NCBI RefSeq assembly: GCF_900110455.1
Contig: NZ_FOIS01000006.1
Location: forward strand, 1-64,000
Source of the DNA: Natrinema salifodinae
GTDB taxonomy: Archaea; Halobacteriota; Halobacteria; Halobacteriales; Natrialbaceae
Reading direction: 5' to 3'
DNA: 64,000 bases
The position numbers and the translations under genes were made by a program. Below the pieces are notes generated by a model. The model was given only the letters and a program-made list of their open reading frames with translations. It was not told the origin of the DNA and did not search any database. Of this stretch, positions 17,918 to 26,471 are shown piece by piece (position 1 is the stretch's first letter; each line of letters begins with the position of its first letter).

Positions 17918-19105
17918 ATGGCACGAGTCAAACTCGAGAACATCACGAAACGGTACGACGACGTCACCGCGGTCGACGACGTGAGCATGGAGATCGAAGA
18001 CGGGGAATTCGTCACCTTCGTCGGCCCCTCGGGCTGTGGCAAGTCGACGACGATGGAGACGGTCGCCGGCCTCACGCAGCCGACCGAGGGTCAGGTGTAC
18101 ATCGGCAACGATGACGTCACGAACCTTGCACCAAAGGACCGGGGCGTCGCGATGGTCTTCCAGAACATCGCCTTGTTCCCCCACATGAACGTCTTCGAGA
18201 ACATCTCCTTCGGGCTGCGGCTCCGGAAGTACGACGACGAGGAGATCCAACGCCGCGTCGAGCAGGCCGCCGACATCGTCCAACTCGAGGGGATGCTCGA
18301 TCGCATGCCCGACGAGATGTCCGGCGGCCAGCGCCAGCGGGTCGCGATCGCGCGCGCGATCGTCCGCAACCCCGACGTCTTCCTGATGGACGAACCGCTG
18401 GCCAACTTAGACGCGAAGCTGCGCGTCCACATGCGCACCGAACTCCAGCGCCTGCACAAGGAACTGGACACGACGATCATCTACGTCACCCACGACCAGG
18501 CGGAGGCGATGACGATGTCCAACCGGATCGCCGTCCTGAACAAGGGGCGACTCCAGCAGCTTGCGCCGCCGCTGGTCTGTTACAACGAACCCGCGAACCT
18601 GTTCGTCGCGGGCTTCATCGGCTCGCCGTCGATGAACTTCGTCGAGGGCGAACTCGTCGAGAACGGCCTCGAGACGAACAACTTCACCGTCGAATTCGAC
18701 CCGACGCACGTTCCCGACGTGTCGGTCGGCGACGCCGTCACGCTCGGAGTCCGTCCGGAGGACGTCCATCTGGTGCAGTACGCGGACTCGCTTTCCTCCC
18801 CGACGGATCCGATCGACGCGCAGACCGACGTGATCGAGCCGATGGGCGACGAAGTCTTCGTCTACCTGTTACTCTCCGAGGCCGCGGTGGGGTCGATGGA
18901 GGAGGATCCCGCGACGTCGCCCAATCAGTTGCTGATGAGCGTCACTCCAGACACAGACATCGAGGCCGACCAGTCCGTCAACGTCGTCCTAGACCGGTCG
19001 AAGATCCACCTCTTCGATACGGCCTCCGGCGATGCGTTGGTCCACGGCCTGGCCGACCGCTCGGAGCGAGAGCCCGGAACGACGCCGACGGAAGCGGACA
19101 GCTGA
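17918..19105 (+). CDS. Sugar ABC transporter ATPase (MalK/UgpC type)
   Basis: ATPase subunit of the importer, 395 residues. It has Walker A GPSGCGKST, the signature MSGGQRQRVAIARAI, Walker B VFLMDEPLANLD and the switch His in YVTHDQAEAMTM. The C-terminal 150 residues form the TOBE/MalK regulatory domain (VTLGVRPEDVHLV). It starts four bases after the permease stop, completing a four-gene operon. The C-terminal tail is acidic. In archaea such ATPases often serve several importers, but here a full set is local. Confidence 0.95.
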   Translation: MARVKLENITKRYDDVTAVDDVSMEIEDGEFVTFVGPSGCGKSTTMETVAGLTQPTEGQVYIGNDDVTNLAPKDRGVAMVFQNIALFPHMNVFENISFGLRLRKYDDEEIQRRVEQAADIVQLEGMLDRMPDEMSGGQRQRVAIARAIVRNPDVFLMDEPLANLDAKLRVHMRTELQRLHKELDTTIIYVTHDQAEAMTMSNRIAVLNKGRLQQLAPPLVCYNEPANLFVAGFIGSPSMNFVEGELVENGLETNNFTVEFDPTHVPDVSVGDAVTLGVRPEDVHLVQYADSLSSPTDPIDAQTDVIEPMGDEVFVYLLLSEAAVGSMEEDPATSPNQLLMSVTPDTDIEADQSVNVVLDRSKIHLFDTASGDALVHGLADRSEREPGTTPTEADS

Positions 19106-19271
19106 CTGACCCCGTGCGATGTTCGAGCGCTCTTGTGCCGTCGTTTTCGAACTTCATCGGCTGTCGTTTAGCGACGGACAGAAGTCGCTCCAACCGAACA
19201 ATTCAATATAGCGGCTATGGGTGTATCGGTCTGAAACGAGACGGACGCTGGCAGTTCCAGAACTAAGGGCA

Positions 19272-20357
19272 ATGACAAATCGATCTGACATCGAAGCAGG
19301 GATCGTCGGCCTCGGCAACATCGGCCAGTACCACGCCGAGCGGCTCGTCGACCTCGGCGTGACCCTCGCCGGGGGCATGGACGTCGCCGCCGAGGCCCGA
19401 ACGCGGTTCGCTCGACGGTACGACGTCGACGTCTACGACGACCACCACGAGTTGTTCGACACCGTCGACGCCGTCATCATCACGACGCCGAACAAGTACC
19501 ACGAGGAATACGCGATCGACGCCTTCGAGCGAGATCTCCACGTCTTACTCGAAAAGCCGCTGGGACACTCGATCGAGAGCGCCAGGCGGATCGCCGAGGC
19601 GGCGGCGGAGTCAGACGGGTACGCCATGGTGGGGTTCAACAATCGGTTCGCGAACACGGTCCGGATCGTGAAAAATCGGATCGAACGGGGGGATCTCGGC
19701 GACGTGACTCACGTCGAGGCTAACTACGTCCGACGGCGCGGCATTCCGGGACGGGGTTCGTGGTTCACCCGCCGACAGATCGCGGGCGGGGGTGCGCTCA
19801 TCGACCTCGGAGTGCACGCCATCGATCTCGCGCTGTATCTGCTCGGCTACCCCGACGTCACCGAAGTCAACGGGGTCGCCCGCGGCGAGTTCGGCTCCCG
19901 CGAGGAGTACGCTTACCTCGACATGTGGGCCGACGACGCGGGCCCCGAGGGGTTCAACGTCGACGACTCCGCCAGCGCCTTCATCCGCTGTACGGGAGAT
20001 CACACGGTCTCGCTCGAGGTCGCCTGGGCGACGAATCGGCCGGCGACCCACGAGTTCGTCGTCCGCGGGACCGAGTCGGCGGCCCGGTTTGACCTCCTCG
20101 AAGGGGACCTCACCTTCCACTCGGCGAGCAAGATCGGTCCAGACCACCTGGAGGACACGTCCGTCGAGACGCGCCAGAACGATACCCACTCGGACGAACA
20201 AAAGGTGTTTTTCGACCGGGTCGTCGGCGAGGGCAAGCGCGAGCGCGGAAACAGCGTCACGGAGGCGCTCGAAGTTCAGCGGGTCATCGACGGCATCTAC
20301 CGCTCGAGCGACGAGGGTCACACGATCTCGATCGGCGGCGGCGAATTCGACGAGTAA
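19272..20357 (+). CDS. Gfo/Idh/MocA family NAD(P)-dependent oxidoreductase
   Basis: A 361-residue sugar or inositol dehydrogenase-like enzyme. The Rossmann motif GIVGLGNIGQYHAERL is at the N terminus. It is followed by TTPNKYHEEYAIDAF and the catalytic-lysine block HVLLEKPLGHS, and then the C-terminal substrate domain with GGGALIDLGVHAIDLALYLLG, whose Asp and His are typical of this family. An upstream in-frame start exists, but ATG 19272 places the Rossmann strand correctly. It has its own AT-rich promoter (about 19200-19212) and follows the sugar importer, so it probably oxidises the imported sugar or a derivative. Confidence 0.93.
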   Translation: MTNRSDIEAGIVGLGNIGQYHAERLVDLGVTLAGGMDVAAEARTRFARRYDVDVYDDHHELFDTVDAVIITTPNKYHEEYAIDAFERDLHVLLEKPLGHSIESARRIAEAAAESDGYAMVGFNNRFANTVRIVKNRIERGDLGDVTHVEANYVRRRGIPGRGSWFTRRQIAGGGALIDLGVHAIDLALYLLGYPDVTEVNGVARGEFGSREEYAYLDMWADDAGPEGFNVDDSASAFIRCTGDHTVSLEVAWATNRPATHEFVVRGTESAARFDLLEGDLTFHSASKIGPDHLEDTSVETRQNDTHSDEQKVFFDRVVGEGKRERGNSVTEALEVQRVIDGIYRSSDEGHTISIGGGEFDE

Positions 20358-20438
20358 CGCGGTGCAGTCGAGCGATGAGGCGGATAGTAGGCGATTTCGT
20401 GCACGACGTTTACGGCGGGGAGTCGCCAACGGATGCAC

Positions 20439-20684
20439 ATGGAAACGCCACCCGAACTGGAAGCCGCGGCCGACGACCAGAACGACGTCACGATCACGAA
20501 CCGCGAGTACGAGGGCGAGAGCGTCATCGCCGTGGACTTCGGCCCGACGGGTGCGAAACCGTCGGTCGACGTCGTCGGTGACACGGCGATCGTCACCGTC
20601 GACGGGAACCAGTTCGAGTTCGACGTTCCGAGCGACGCGAGCGACGTCACCGTCAACGACGGTATTCTGACGATCAAGGGCTGA
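20439..20684 (+). CDS. Small Hsp20-like fold protein (haloarchaeal)
   Basis: An 81-residue acidic protein beginning METPPELEAAADDQNDVTITN. It ends with the strand pair VDGNQFEFDVPSDASDVTVNDGILTIKG, which resembles the end of an alpha-crystallin domain (NGVLTI pattern), though the protein is much shorter than an Hsp20. I recall this as haloarchaeal DUF7127, without certainty. ATG 20433, two codons upstream, is an alternative start. No operon partner is apparent. Confidence 0.65.
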   Translation: METPPELEAAADDQNDVTITNREYEGESVIAVDFGPTGAKPSVDVVGDTAIVTVDGNQFEFDVPSDASDVTVNDGILTIKG

Positions 20685-20759
20685 GCCCACCGTCCCGCGA
20701 TTCTCGGGCTCGACGTTACGGCGGCGGCTCGCCTTTCCCTCGGTGCGTGCCGCCCCTCA

Positions 20760-20767
20760 TTTTATTG
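20760..20767 (+). promoter_or_regulatory. TATA box of leaderless isomerase transcript
   Basis: TTTTATTG starts 31 bases before ATG 20791, so initiation about 25 bases downstream would give a transcript with almost no leader. This supports ATG 20791 over an upstream in-frame ATG at 20743. Confidence 0.55.
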
Positions 20768-20790
20768 CACCGGCTGTGGTCGTCGCTCCT

Positions 20791-21759
20791 ATGGAAATCG
20801 GCGTCCACACTCCACCGCTGGCCGACGAACCGCTCGAGAGCGCGCTCCCCTATCTCCACGAGTTAGGCGTCGGTGCGATCGAGCCGGGGGTCGGCGGCCA
20901 TCCGGGCCAGGATCACGTCGCGCGGGCCGAGTACCTCGACGACGAGACCGAGCAGGCCGAGTTGCGCGACCTGCTCGACGAGTACGAGATGCGGATCAGC
21001 GCGCTCGCGATCCACAACAATCCGCTCCACCCCGACGACGACCGGGCGGACCAAGCGGACACCGAGCTCCGCGAGGCGATCCGACTCGCCGGCCAACTCG
21101 ACGTCGACGCGGTCACCTGTTTCTCCGGGCTCCCGGCGGGAAGTCCGAGCGGCGAGGTCCCGAACTGGATCACGGCCCCCTGGCCGCCGGAGCACGCCGA
21201 GGCCCTCGACTACCAGTGGGATCTCGCCGTCGAGTACTGGGCTGAGATCGACGGCCTGGCCGACGAGCACGGAGTGGATATCGCGATCGAGATGCACCCG
21301 AACATGCTGGTCTACGAGCCCCACGGGATGGCGCGGCTGCGCGAGGAGACCGGCGACCGGATCGGCGCGAACTTCGATCCGTCACACCTCTACTGGCAGG
21401 GGATCTCGGTCACCGACGCGATCCGCTACCTGGGCGAGCGAGAGGCCATCCACCATTTCCACGCGAAGGACACGCGGATCTACGAGGAACAGGCCCGCGA
21501 GAAGGGCGTCCTCGACACGACGGCCTACGACGACGAGATCAATCGCTCATGGCTCTTCCGCTCTGTCGGCTACGGCCACGACGAGTCTCACTGGAAGGAT
21601 ATCGTCTCGACGCTCCGGCTGGTCGGCTACGACGGCGCCCTCTCGATCGAACACGAGGACTCGCTGACCAGCGGGCGCGAGGGGCTCGAAAAAGCGATCG
21701 ATCTCCTCGATCGGGCGATCTTCGAAACCCAGCCAGGCGAGGCCTACTGGGCCGAGTGA
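20791..21759 (+). CDS. Sugar-phosphate isomerase/epimerase (AP-endonuclease 2 TIM barrel)
   Basis: A 322-residue TIM-barrel enzyme of the xylose isomerase-like / IolE / endonuclease IV group. Metal-site blocks are visible: AIEMHPNMLVYEP (Glu), GANFDPSHLYWQG (Asp and His), HFHAKDTRIYE (His and Asp) and LSIEHEDSLTS (Glu). Such enzymes isomerise or epimerise sugars or keto-inositols using a divalent metal. Located after the Gfo/Idh dehydrogenase and sugar importer, it likely belongs to the same catabolic route, although it has its own leaderless promoter. Confidence 0.9.
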   Translation: MEIGVHTPPLADEPLESALPYLHELGVGAIEPGVGGHPGQDHVARAEYLDDETEQAELRDLLDEYEMRISALAIHNNPLHPDDDRADQADTELREAIRLAGQLDVDAVTCFSGLPAGSPSGEVPNWITAPWPPEHAEALDYQWDLAVEYWAEIDGLADEHGVDIAIEMHPNMLVYEPHGMARLREETGDRIGANFDPSHLYWQGISVTDAIRYLGEREAIHHFHAKDTRIYEEQAREKGVLDTTAYDDEINRSWLFRSVGYGHDESHWKDIVSTLRLVGYDGALSIEHEDSLTSGREGLEKAIDLLDRAIFETQPGEAYWAE

Positions 21760-21772
21760 TCGGCGCGGGCCG

Positions 21773-22114
21773 TCACTCCCCGATCGGCCCTCGGCCCCGT
21801 TCGTGGCCCCGAACCGAGTCGTCGGCGGCTCCAGATCCGTCGCGGATCTCGACGTCCCGGCCGTTGCGGACGACGATCTCGTAGCCCTCGTACTCGAGGA
21901 ATACCACGACATCGCCGGACGTATCAGTGCCGGCGTCGGTCGTCTGGAACAGTTCGTCGAGCGCCTCCGGATCGACGACCGTAAACAGCGGGTCGTAGGC
22001 CGGGGGCTCGACCTCGGTGACGTCGACGCCCTCGTGGGCCGCGATCGCCTGGATGATGGCCTGGCTCGGCGGTACCTCGCCATCGGGCGACGACGTGTTG
22101 TCCGGCGTGGACAT
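21773..22114 (-). CDS. HalOD1 output-domain protein
   Basis: A 113-residue stand-alone haloarchaeal HalOD1 domain. The pattern PSQAIIQAIAAHEGVDVTEVEPPAYDPLFTVVDPEALDELF, followed by VVVFLEYEGYEIVVRNGRDVEIRD, matches this family, which is found as an output module of halophile signal-transduction proteins. No receiver or sensor domain is fused. An element reading CTTAT on the reverse strand lies about 27 bases before the ATG, so a leaderless transcript is likely. It runs convergently to the isomerase. Confidence 0.85.
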   Translation of the reverse strand: MSTPDNTSSPDGEVPPSQAIIQAIAAHEGVDVTEVEPPAYDPLFTVVDPEALDELFQTTDAGTDTSGDVVVFLEYEGYEIVVRNGRDVEIRDGSGAADDSVRGHERGRGPIGE

Positions 22115-22650
22115 ACTGCTCCGTTAGGTATTCCGACGGATAAGGGTATTGGCAAATATACCTCTCCGATAAACCGCCGCCATACCCGCTGTGACGGCAA
22201 CTAAGCGGGCCGAACGATATCGGATTCCAGCCGTGTCGGCTCGATGTCGACGCCGGCCGACGATGGATCTCAGCGTTCGCACCGCGACGCGGACGAGTTC
22301 GCGTCGTCGCTCGCGCGGAGGTCTCGGGAGGGCAGCGACAGATCCCGGTCGACTTGGACACCGGGGTCCGAGAACGCCGATATCGACGTCAGCGACTCGC
22401 AAACGGGTGCGGTCGAAGTGAGAGGAGACCGCACGCAGGTTACCCCGCTATTGATGAAATTCAGTATTAGACGAAAGTAGTCAGTTGATTAAACTCTTTT
22501 CTGCAGTGGTATGTAAGCAATAACAATAGAACGGTCCGTCGACGGTCTCGTCGTGGCACCCGTTCCAGTTCCGGCCGGTTCGCCCGGTCACCGCTGATCG
22601 GTTGCGGTCGCGCCGGGGAACGGCCACGACAGACGGAGATTGAGACAGCT
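22115..22650. other. Promoter region between HalOD1 and cetZ genes
   Basis: A 535-base divergent intergenic region. It contains the HalOD1 promoter (about 22137-22160) and an AT-rich tract (22447-22530) that probably holds the cetZ promoter, implying a leader of about 120-150 bases. An open frame at 22244-22480 (MSTPADDGSQRSHRDADEF) has high third-position GC over its first 60 codons but no recognisable fold; I leave it as a weak candidate only. Confidence 0.45.
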
Positions 22651-23808
22651 ATGAAACTCGCACTCATCGGCTTCGGACAGGCAGGCGGGAAGGTCGTCGA
22701 CGAGTTCCTGGCGTTCGACGATCGAATCGACGGCGGCTTCATCGAATCGGCGGTCGCGGTCAACTCCGCGACGACGGACCTGAAAGGACTCGAGCACGTC
22801 CCCCGAGAGAATCGTGTCCTCATCGGCCAGGCGCGCGTGAAAGGCCACGGCGTCGGCGCCGACAACGAACTCGGCGCGGCGGTCGCCGAGGAGGACATCG
22901 ACGAGATCCAGGGCGCGATCGACTCGATTCCGGTCCACGAGATCGACGCGTTCCTCGTCGTCGCCGGGATGGGCGGCGGCACCGGCTCGGGCGGCGCGCC
23001 CGTGCTCGCAAAACACCTCAAGCGGATCTACACCCAGCCCGTCTACGGGCTCGGGATCCTCCCCGGGATGGACGAGGGCGGCATCTACACGCTCAACGCC
23101 GCGCGCTCGTTCCAGACGTTCGTCGACGAGGTCGACAACCTGCTGGTCTTCGACAACGACGTCTGGCGCAGCGCCGGCGAGTCCGTCGAAGGCGGCTACG
23201 ACCGCATCAACCGCGAGATCGTCGAGCGGTTCGGCCTCCTCTTCGCCGCCGGCGAGGTCGAGGAGGGCGACCACGTCGCCGAGAGCGTCGTCGACTCCTC
23301 GGAGATCATCAACACCCTCTCGAACGGCATCTCGACGATCGGCTACGCGAGCGAGACCGTCGAGACGAATTCGGGGCTGCTTTCCTCGCTCACCGGCGGC
23401 GACGACTTCGACGAGGGCGCGGCGACTAATCGGATGACCAGCCTCGTGCGCAAAGCCGCCCTCGGGCGGCTCACCCTCCCCTGTGACGTCGCCAGCGCCG
23501 ACCGCGGCCTGGTCGTCGCGACCGGCCCACCGTCCCACCTCAACCGGAAGGGCGTCGAGCGCGGCCGCCAGTGGCTGGAAGACGAGACCGGCAGCATGGA
23601 GATCCGTGGCGGCGACTACCCGATCCCCCACCGGGACGAGGTCGGCGCGATCGTCCTGTTGTCGGGCGTCACCGACGTCCCCCGGATCGACCAGCTCCAG
23701 CAGGTCGCGATCGAGGCCCAGGAGACGACGGAAGAGGTCCGCGCGACCGCCGAAGAGGATTTCTCGTCGCTGATGGACACCGGCGGTGAGCTCGACGCGC
23801 TGTTTTAA
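22651..23808 (+). CDS. cetZ: CetZ-type tubulin/FtsZ-family cytoskeletal GTPase
   Basis: A 385-residue tubulin-superfamily protein of the archaeal CetZ group, whose members control cell shape and motility in haloarchaea. The tubulin signature MGGGTGSGG spans residues 107-115, and the N-terminal MKLALIGFGQAGGKVVDEF is the first nucleotide-binding loop. The block FDNDVWRS and later NRMTSLVRKAALGRLTLPCD lie where the T6 and T7 regions are expected. A C-terminal acidic tail ends GELDALF. It is not FtsZ: the N terminus starts directly with the first strand, and the GTPase surroundings are CetZ-like. It is transcribed alone. Confidence 0.92.
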   Translation: MKLALIGFGQAGGKVVDEFLAFDDRIDGGFIESAVAVNSATTDLKGLEHVPRENRVLIGQARVKGHGVGADNELGAAVAEEDIDEIQGAIDSIPVHEIDAFLVVAGMGGGTGSGGAPVLAKHLKRIYTQPVYGLGILPGMDEGGIYTLNAARSFQTFVDEVDNLLVFDNDVWRSAGESVEGGYDRINREIVERFGLLFAAGEVEEGDHVAESVVDSSEIINTLSNGISTIGYASETVETNSGLLSSLTGGDDFDEGAATNRMTSLVRKAALGRLTLPCDVASADRGLVVATGPPSHLNRKGVERGRQWLEDETGSMEIRGGDYPIPHRDEVGAIVLLSGVTDVPRIDQLQQVAIEAQETTEEVRATAEEDFSSLMDTGGELDALF

Positions 23809-24095
23809 CGATTCGGCACACTGAACGCTACCTTTTACGACTCGGTCGGAAGACGGGAGAGAACGGACCAGCGCCGGAGAAGACGTTCGCCTGGGTATCG
23901 TGGACGAAGGGACGAACGGAGAGCTGCCGAACCGGTTCGGTGCGAATCCGTCCGAGACGGTTGCGGAAGCACAGACGGCGTCACGGTTATAGGGGCCGAT
24001 TACCACAGTATGGACTCCCAACCGAATAGCTAGCTACTCTAGATATTCTCGATAACAGGAGAATAACGAATTGTGATATCCGCAACTGAACGGCT

Positions 24096-24299
24096 ATGCG
24101 GGGACAGGAGAGATCGAACGGTACCTCGAGTACCACGACGGGGTCGACAGTGCGGAAAGCGCTCGCGGCCGTCCTACGACGATCGGACGATCGGACGATC
24201 ATCGAAGAGTGTCGCCGGTGCGGGACGACGCTCGAGTCGACGCCCGCGGACTGTCCGGCCTGTGGCTGCAGCGATATCGTCGAATACCGAATTCAGTGA
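24096..24299 (+). CDS. Small zinc-ribbon protein
   Basis: A 67-residue protein. The N-terminal 30 residues are polar and basic. The C-terminal half contains CRRCGTTLESTPADCPACGCSDIVEYRI with Cys39/Cys42 and Cys53/Cys56 as two CxxC knuckles, and an extra Cys58, a typical zinc ribbon. It probably stays cytoplasmic. Similar small zinc-ribbon proteins are abundant in haloarchaea and mostly uncharacterised. It runs convergently to mptE. The preceding 286 bases hold no evident gene. Confidence 0.7.
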   Translation: MRGQERSNGTSSTTTGSTVRKALAAVLRRSDDRTIIEECRRCGTTLESTPADCPACGCSDIVEYRIQ

Positions 24300-24328
24300 T
24301 CGCGGCGCGGGCGGGAACGGATCTCGGG

Positions 24329-25036
24329 TCACCGTGAGCCGATCGGCACCCCGGCCGTCTCGATCGCATCGCGACGCCCGTCCAGCACCGCGAACCGCTC
24401 GCCGCGGCGCGACTCGAGCCAGGCGAGGAGCCGTTCGGCCCACTCGAGCTTGCGGGCCTTCGCGGGGTCGACGCTCGGATCGTCGACGTCCCAGCCGACG
24501 AACGCCAGGCGAGCGGCGCCGAAGTGATCGGCGAGAAACGCCGCCCGATCGCCGTCGGTGAAGCCGCCGAAGTTCCGAACCGGACCCGCGGGTTCAGCCT
24601 GAGTCGTCGGCAAGACGAACGCGTCGTTGCAGTCGGGGACGACCTCGCGGATCGCGTCGCGGTTGTCGCCGTGACCGTGGACCGCGACCGGCACGCCCCG
24701 CTCCGTGAGGGCCACGACCGTCTCCGGATTCTTGTCCAGGTCCGTCACCATGCAGTCTACCTCGACGCCGCGGGCTGCGAGGGTATCGGCGGCCGTCGAC
24801 GCAGCCACGACGACGTCGGCCTCGCGAGCGCGTTTGATGGCCTGGTCGGTCTCCACGGACGGACCGGCGCCGGCCACGGCGACGGTCGCGTCGCGAACGA
24901 ACGAGAGCGCGTCGGGATCGAGCGGATCGTCGACGAGCGACGCCAGGAGGTCGCGACCCCGCTCGTCGCCGGCGCGGTCGTAGCCGAAATCGCGTAGAAT
25001 CGCTTCGTAGACCGGTTCCCACTCCTCGAACTCCAT
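24329..25036 (-). CDS. mptE: 6-hydroxymethylpterin diphosphokinase (MptE)
   Basis: A 235-residue DUF115/MptE-type enzyme that pyrophosphorylates 6-hydroxymethyl-7,8-dihydropterin, the archaeal alternative to FolK, providing the substrate of dihydropteroate synthase. The family signatures are EEWEPVYEAILRDFGYD at the N terminus, VAVAGAGPSVE, MVTDLDKNPE, VHGHGDNRDAI and PVRNFGGFTDGDRAAF. It lies 179 bases downstream of folP on the same strand, which fits a joint role in tetrahydrofolate or methanopterin-like cofactor synthesis. The length is normal for the family. Confidence 0.9.
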   Translation of the reverse strand: MEFEEWEPVYEAILRDFGYDRAGDERGRDLLASLVDDPLDPDALSFVRDATVAVAGAGPSVETDQAIKRAREADVVVAASTAADTLAARGVEVDCMVTDLDKNPETVVALTERGVPVAVHGHGDNRDAIREVVPDCNDAFVLPTTQAEPAGPVRNFGGFTDGDRAAFLADHFGAARLAFVGWDVDDPSVDPAKARKLEWAERLLAWLESRRGERFAVLDGRRDAIETAGVPIGSR

Positions 25037-25215
25037 GGGCGTACTCGTCGCTAGAGGGGTTTGTGTGTTCGGGAGTCGGACCCAGTCGCCACTGGTCGAC
25101 GTAGCACCGCAATAATTCCGTGTTGTGGGCCGGGGGTCGCCTCCAAAGTACCCCTACCCGGGAGGCCGCCCGGCGTCCACTCCCTCATTTCGAAGCATCC
25201 GGTATAAGCTTTCTC

Positions 25216-26409
25216 TTAACGCAGTACCTCTGACAACTTCTCGCCTAATTCGCCGAGGGCACCGTCTTCGTCGTTCAGACGTTCTGTCACTCCGGAAACG
25301 GCCGTCGTCGACCCCATGAGTAAGGGTTGCACGTCGGACGCGCATTGGACGACCGCGCCGTTCTCGGCGGCGATCGCGGTCAGTCGCTCCCGCGCGTCCG
25401 CCTCGAGCCCCTCGATCTCGACGAGTTGAGCCTGCCAGTCGTCGGCGAAGGCGGGATCGACGCCGCGTTCCCGAAGCTGCGCTCGGAACTCGCGAGTCGA
25501 GTGCACGTCCAGTTGTGAGACCGTCAGCCCGTCCGCGGCGGCGCTCGCGCGCTCGGTGAACGCCTCGCCGATTAGCGTCGCGTCCCGCGTCTCGGCCACG
25601 TCGTGGGTCCGGATCACGTGCGCCCCGCGCTCGACGGCCATCGACGTGGCCGCCAGGCTGACCGGGAGCCGCTCGTCGGTCTCGCGGTCGGCGATCTCGC
25701 CGAGGAAGTTCTTCCGGTTGATCGAGACCAGCATCGGCTGGCCGAGCGCGCGGAACTCCCGCAGCCGGCGGAAGGTCTCGCGGTCGTCCGCGAGCGTCTG
25801 AGCCTCGCTCCAGCCGCCGAAGGCGGGATCGATAATCGTCTTGTCAGTGAGGCCGTTCTGCTTCAGCGCCTCGTAGACCTGATCGACGTAGTCCGCCTGA
25901 GCCGCCCACTCCGGAGACTTTCGAGAGGCCCAGTCGGTCTCCTCGACGGCGCCTGGCCGTTCTAAGTCCGGCGGGCTCGCCATCTTCGCGACCGCGGCGT
26001 CGTGGTCCTCACAGACGGTCGGCATCTCTGGGTCGGCGAAGCCGCAGATGTCGTTGACCATGTCGAACCCCTGCGAGAGGGCCGCGTCGGCGACCTCGGC
26101 GTAGCGGGTCTCGATAGAGAAGATCGCGTCGCCGGAGACGCTCTCGATCGTTTCGAGGGCGACGTGGAGTCGGTCGAGTTCCTCCTCGGCCGAGAGTACG
26201 TCGAAGCGCTTGTTCGCGGACTCGAGACCGACGTCGACGATGTCTGCCCCTTCGCCGATCAGTTCCTCGTCGACGTAGCGGGCCGCCTCACCGGGATCGT
26301 CGTAGACGCTCGGATCGTAGGGCGACTCCTCGCTGACGTTCAACACGCCCATGATCCGGGGCGGGTAGTCGTCTCCGATCCCCAGGCCGGCGGCGTCGAC
26401 GCTGTTCAT
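25216..26409 (-). CDS. folP: Dihydropteroate synthase
   Basis: A 397-residue TIM-barrel enzyme condensing pterin pyrophosphate with p-aminobenzoate. Visible blocks: RIMGVLNVSEESPYDPS, GADIVDVGLES, FDMVNDICGF, TIIDPAFGGW, LVSINRKNFLGE and HVIRTHDVAETRDA, the last being the C-terminal substrate-binding motif. About 120 residues follow the barrel (from about residue 275). They are acidic and of unknown role, so the protein is longer than bacterial FolP (around 280). ATG 26409 is chosen over an in-frame start 24 bases upstream. It lies just downstream of orc1 on the same strand, with mptE next. Confidence 0.9.
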   Translation of the reverse strand: MNSVDAAGLGIGDDYPPRIMGVLNVSEESPYDPSVYDDPGEAARYVDEELIGEGADIVDVGLESANKRFDVLSAEEELDRLHVALETIESVSGDAIFSIETRYAEVADAALSQGFDMVNDICGFADPEMPTVCEDHDAAVAKMASPPDLERPGAVEETDWASRKSPEWAAQADYVDQVYEALKQNGLTDKTIIDPAFGGWSEAQTLADDRETFRRLREFRALGQPMLVSINRKNFLGEIADRETDERLPVSLAATSMAVERGAHVIRTHDVAETRDATLIGEAFTERASAAADGLTVSQLDVHSTREFRAQLRERGVDPAFADDWQAQLVEIEGLEADARERLTAIAAENGAVVQCASDVQPLLMGSTTAVSGVTERLNDEDGALGELGEKLSEVLR

Positions 26410-26471
26410 ACCCGGAGTGAGGAAGCGAGGCAAAAAGGTACCGCGGTTCCGGCGAGCCGCCGGGTCGGCGA

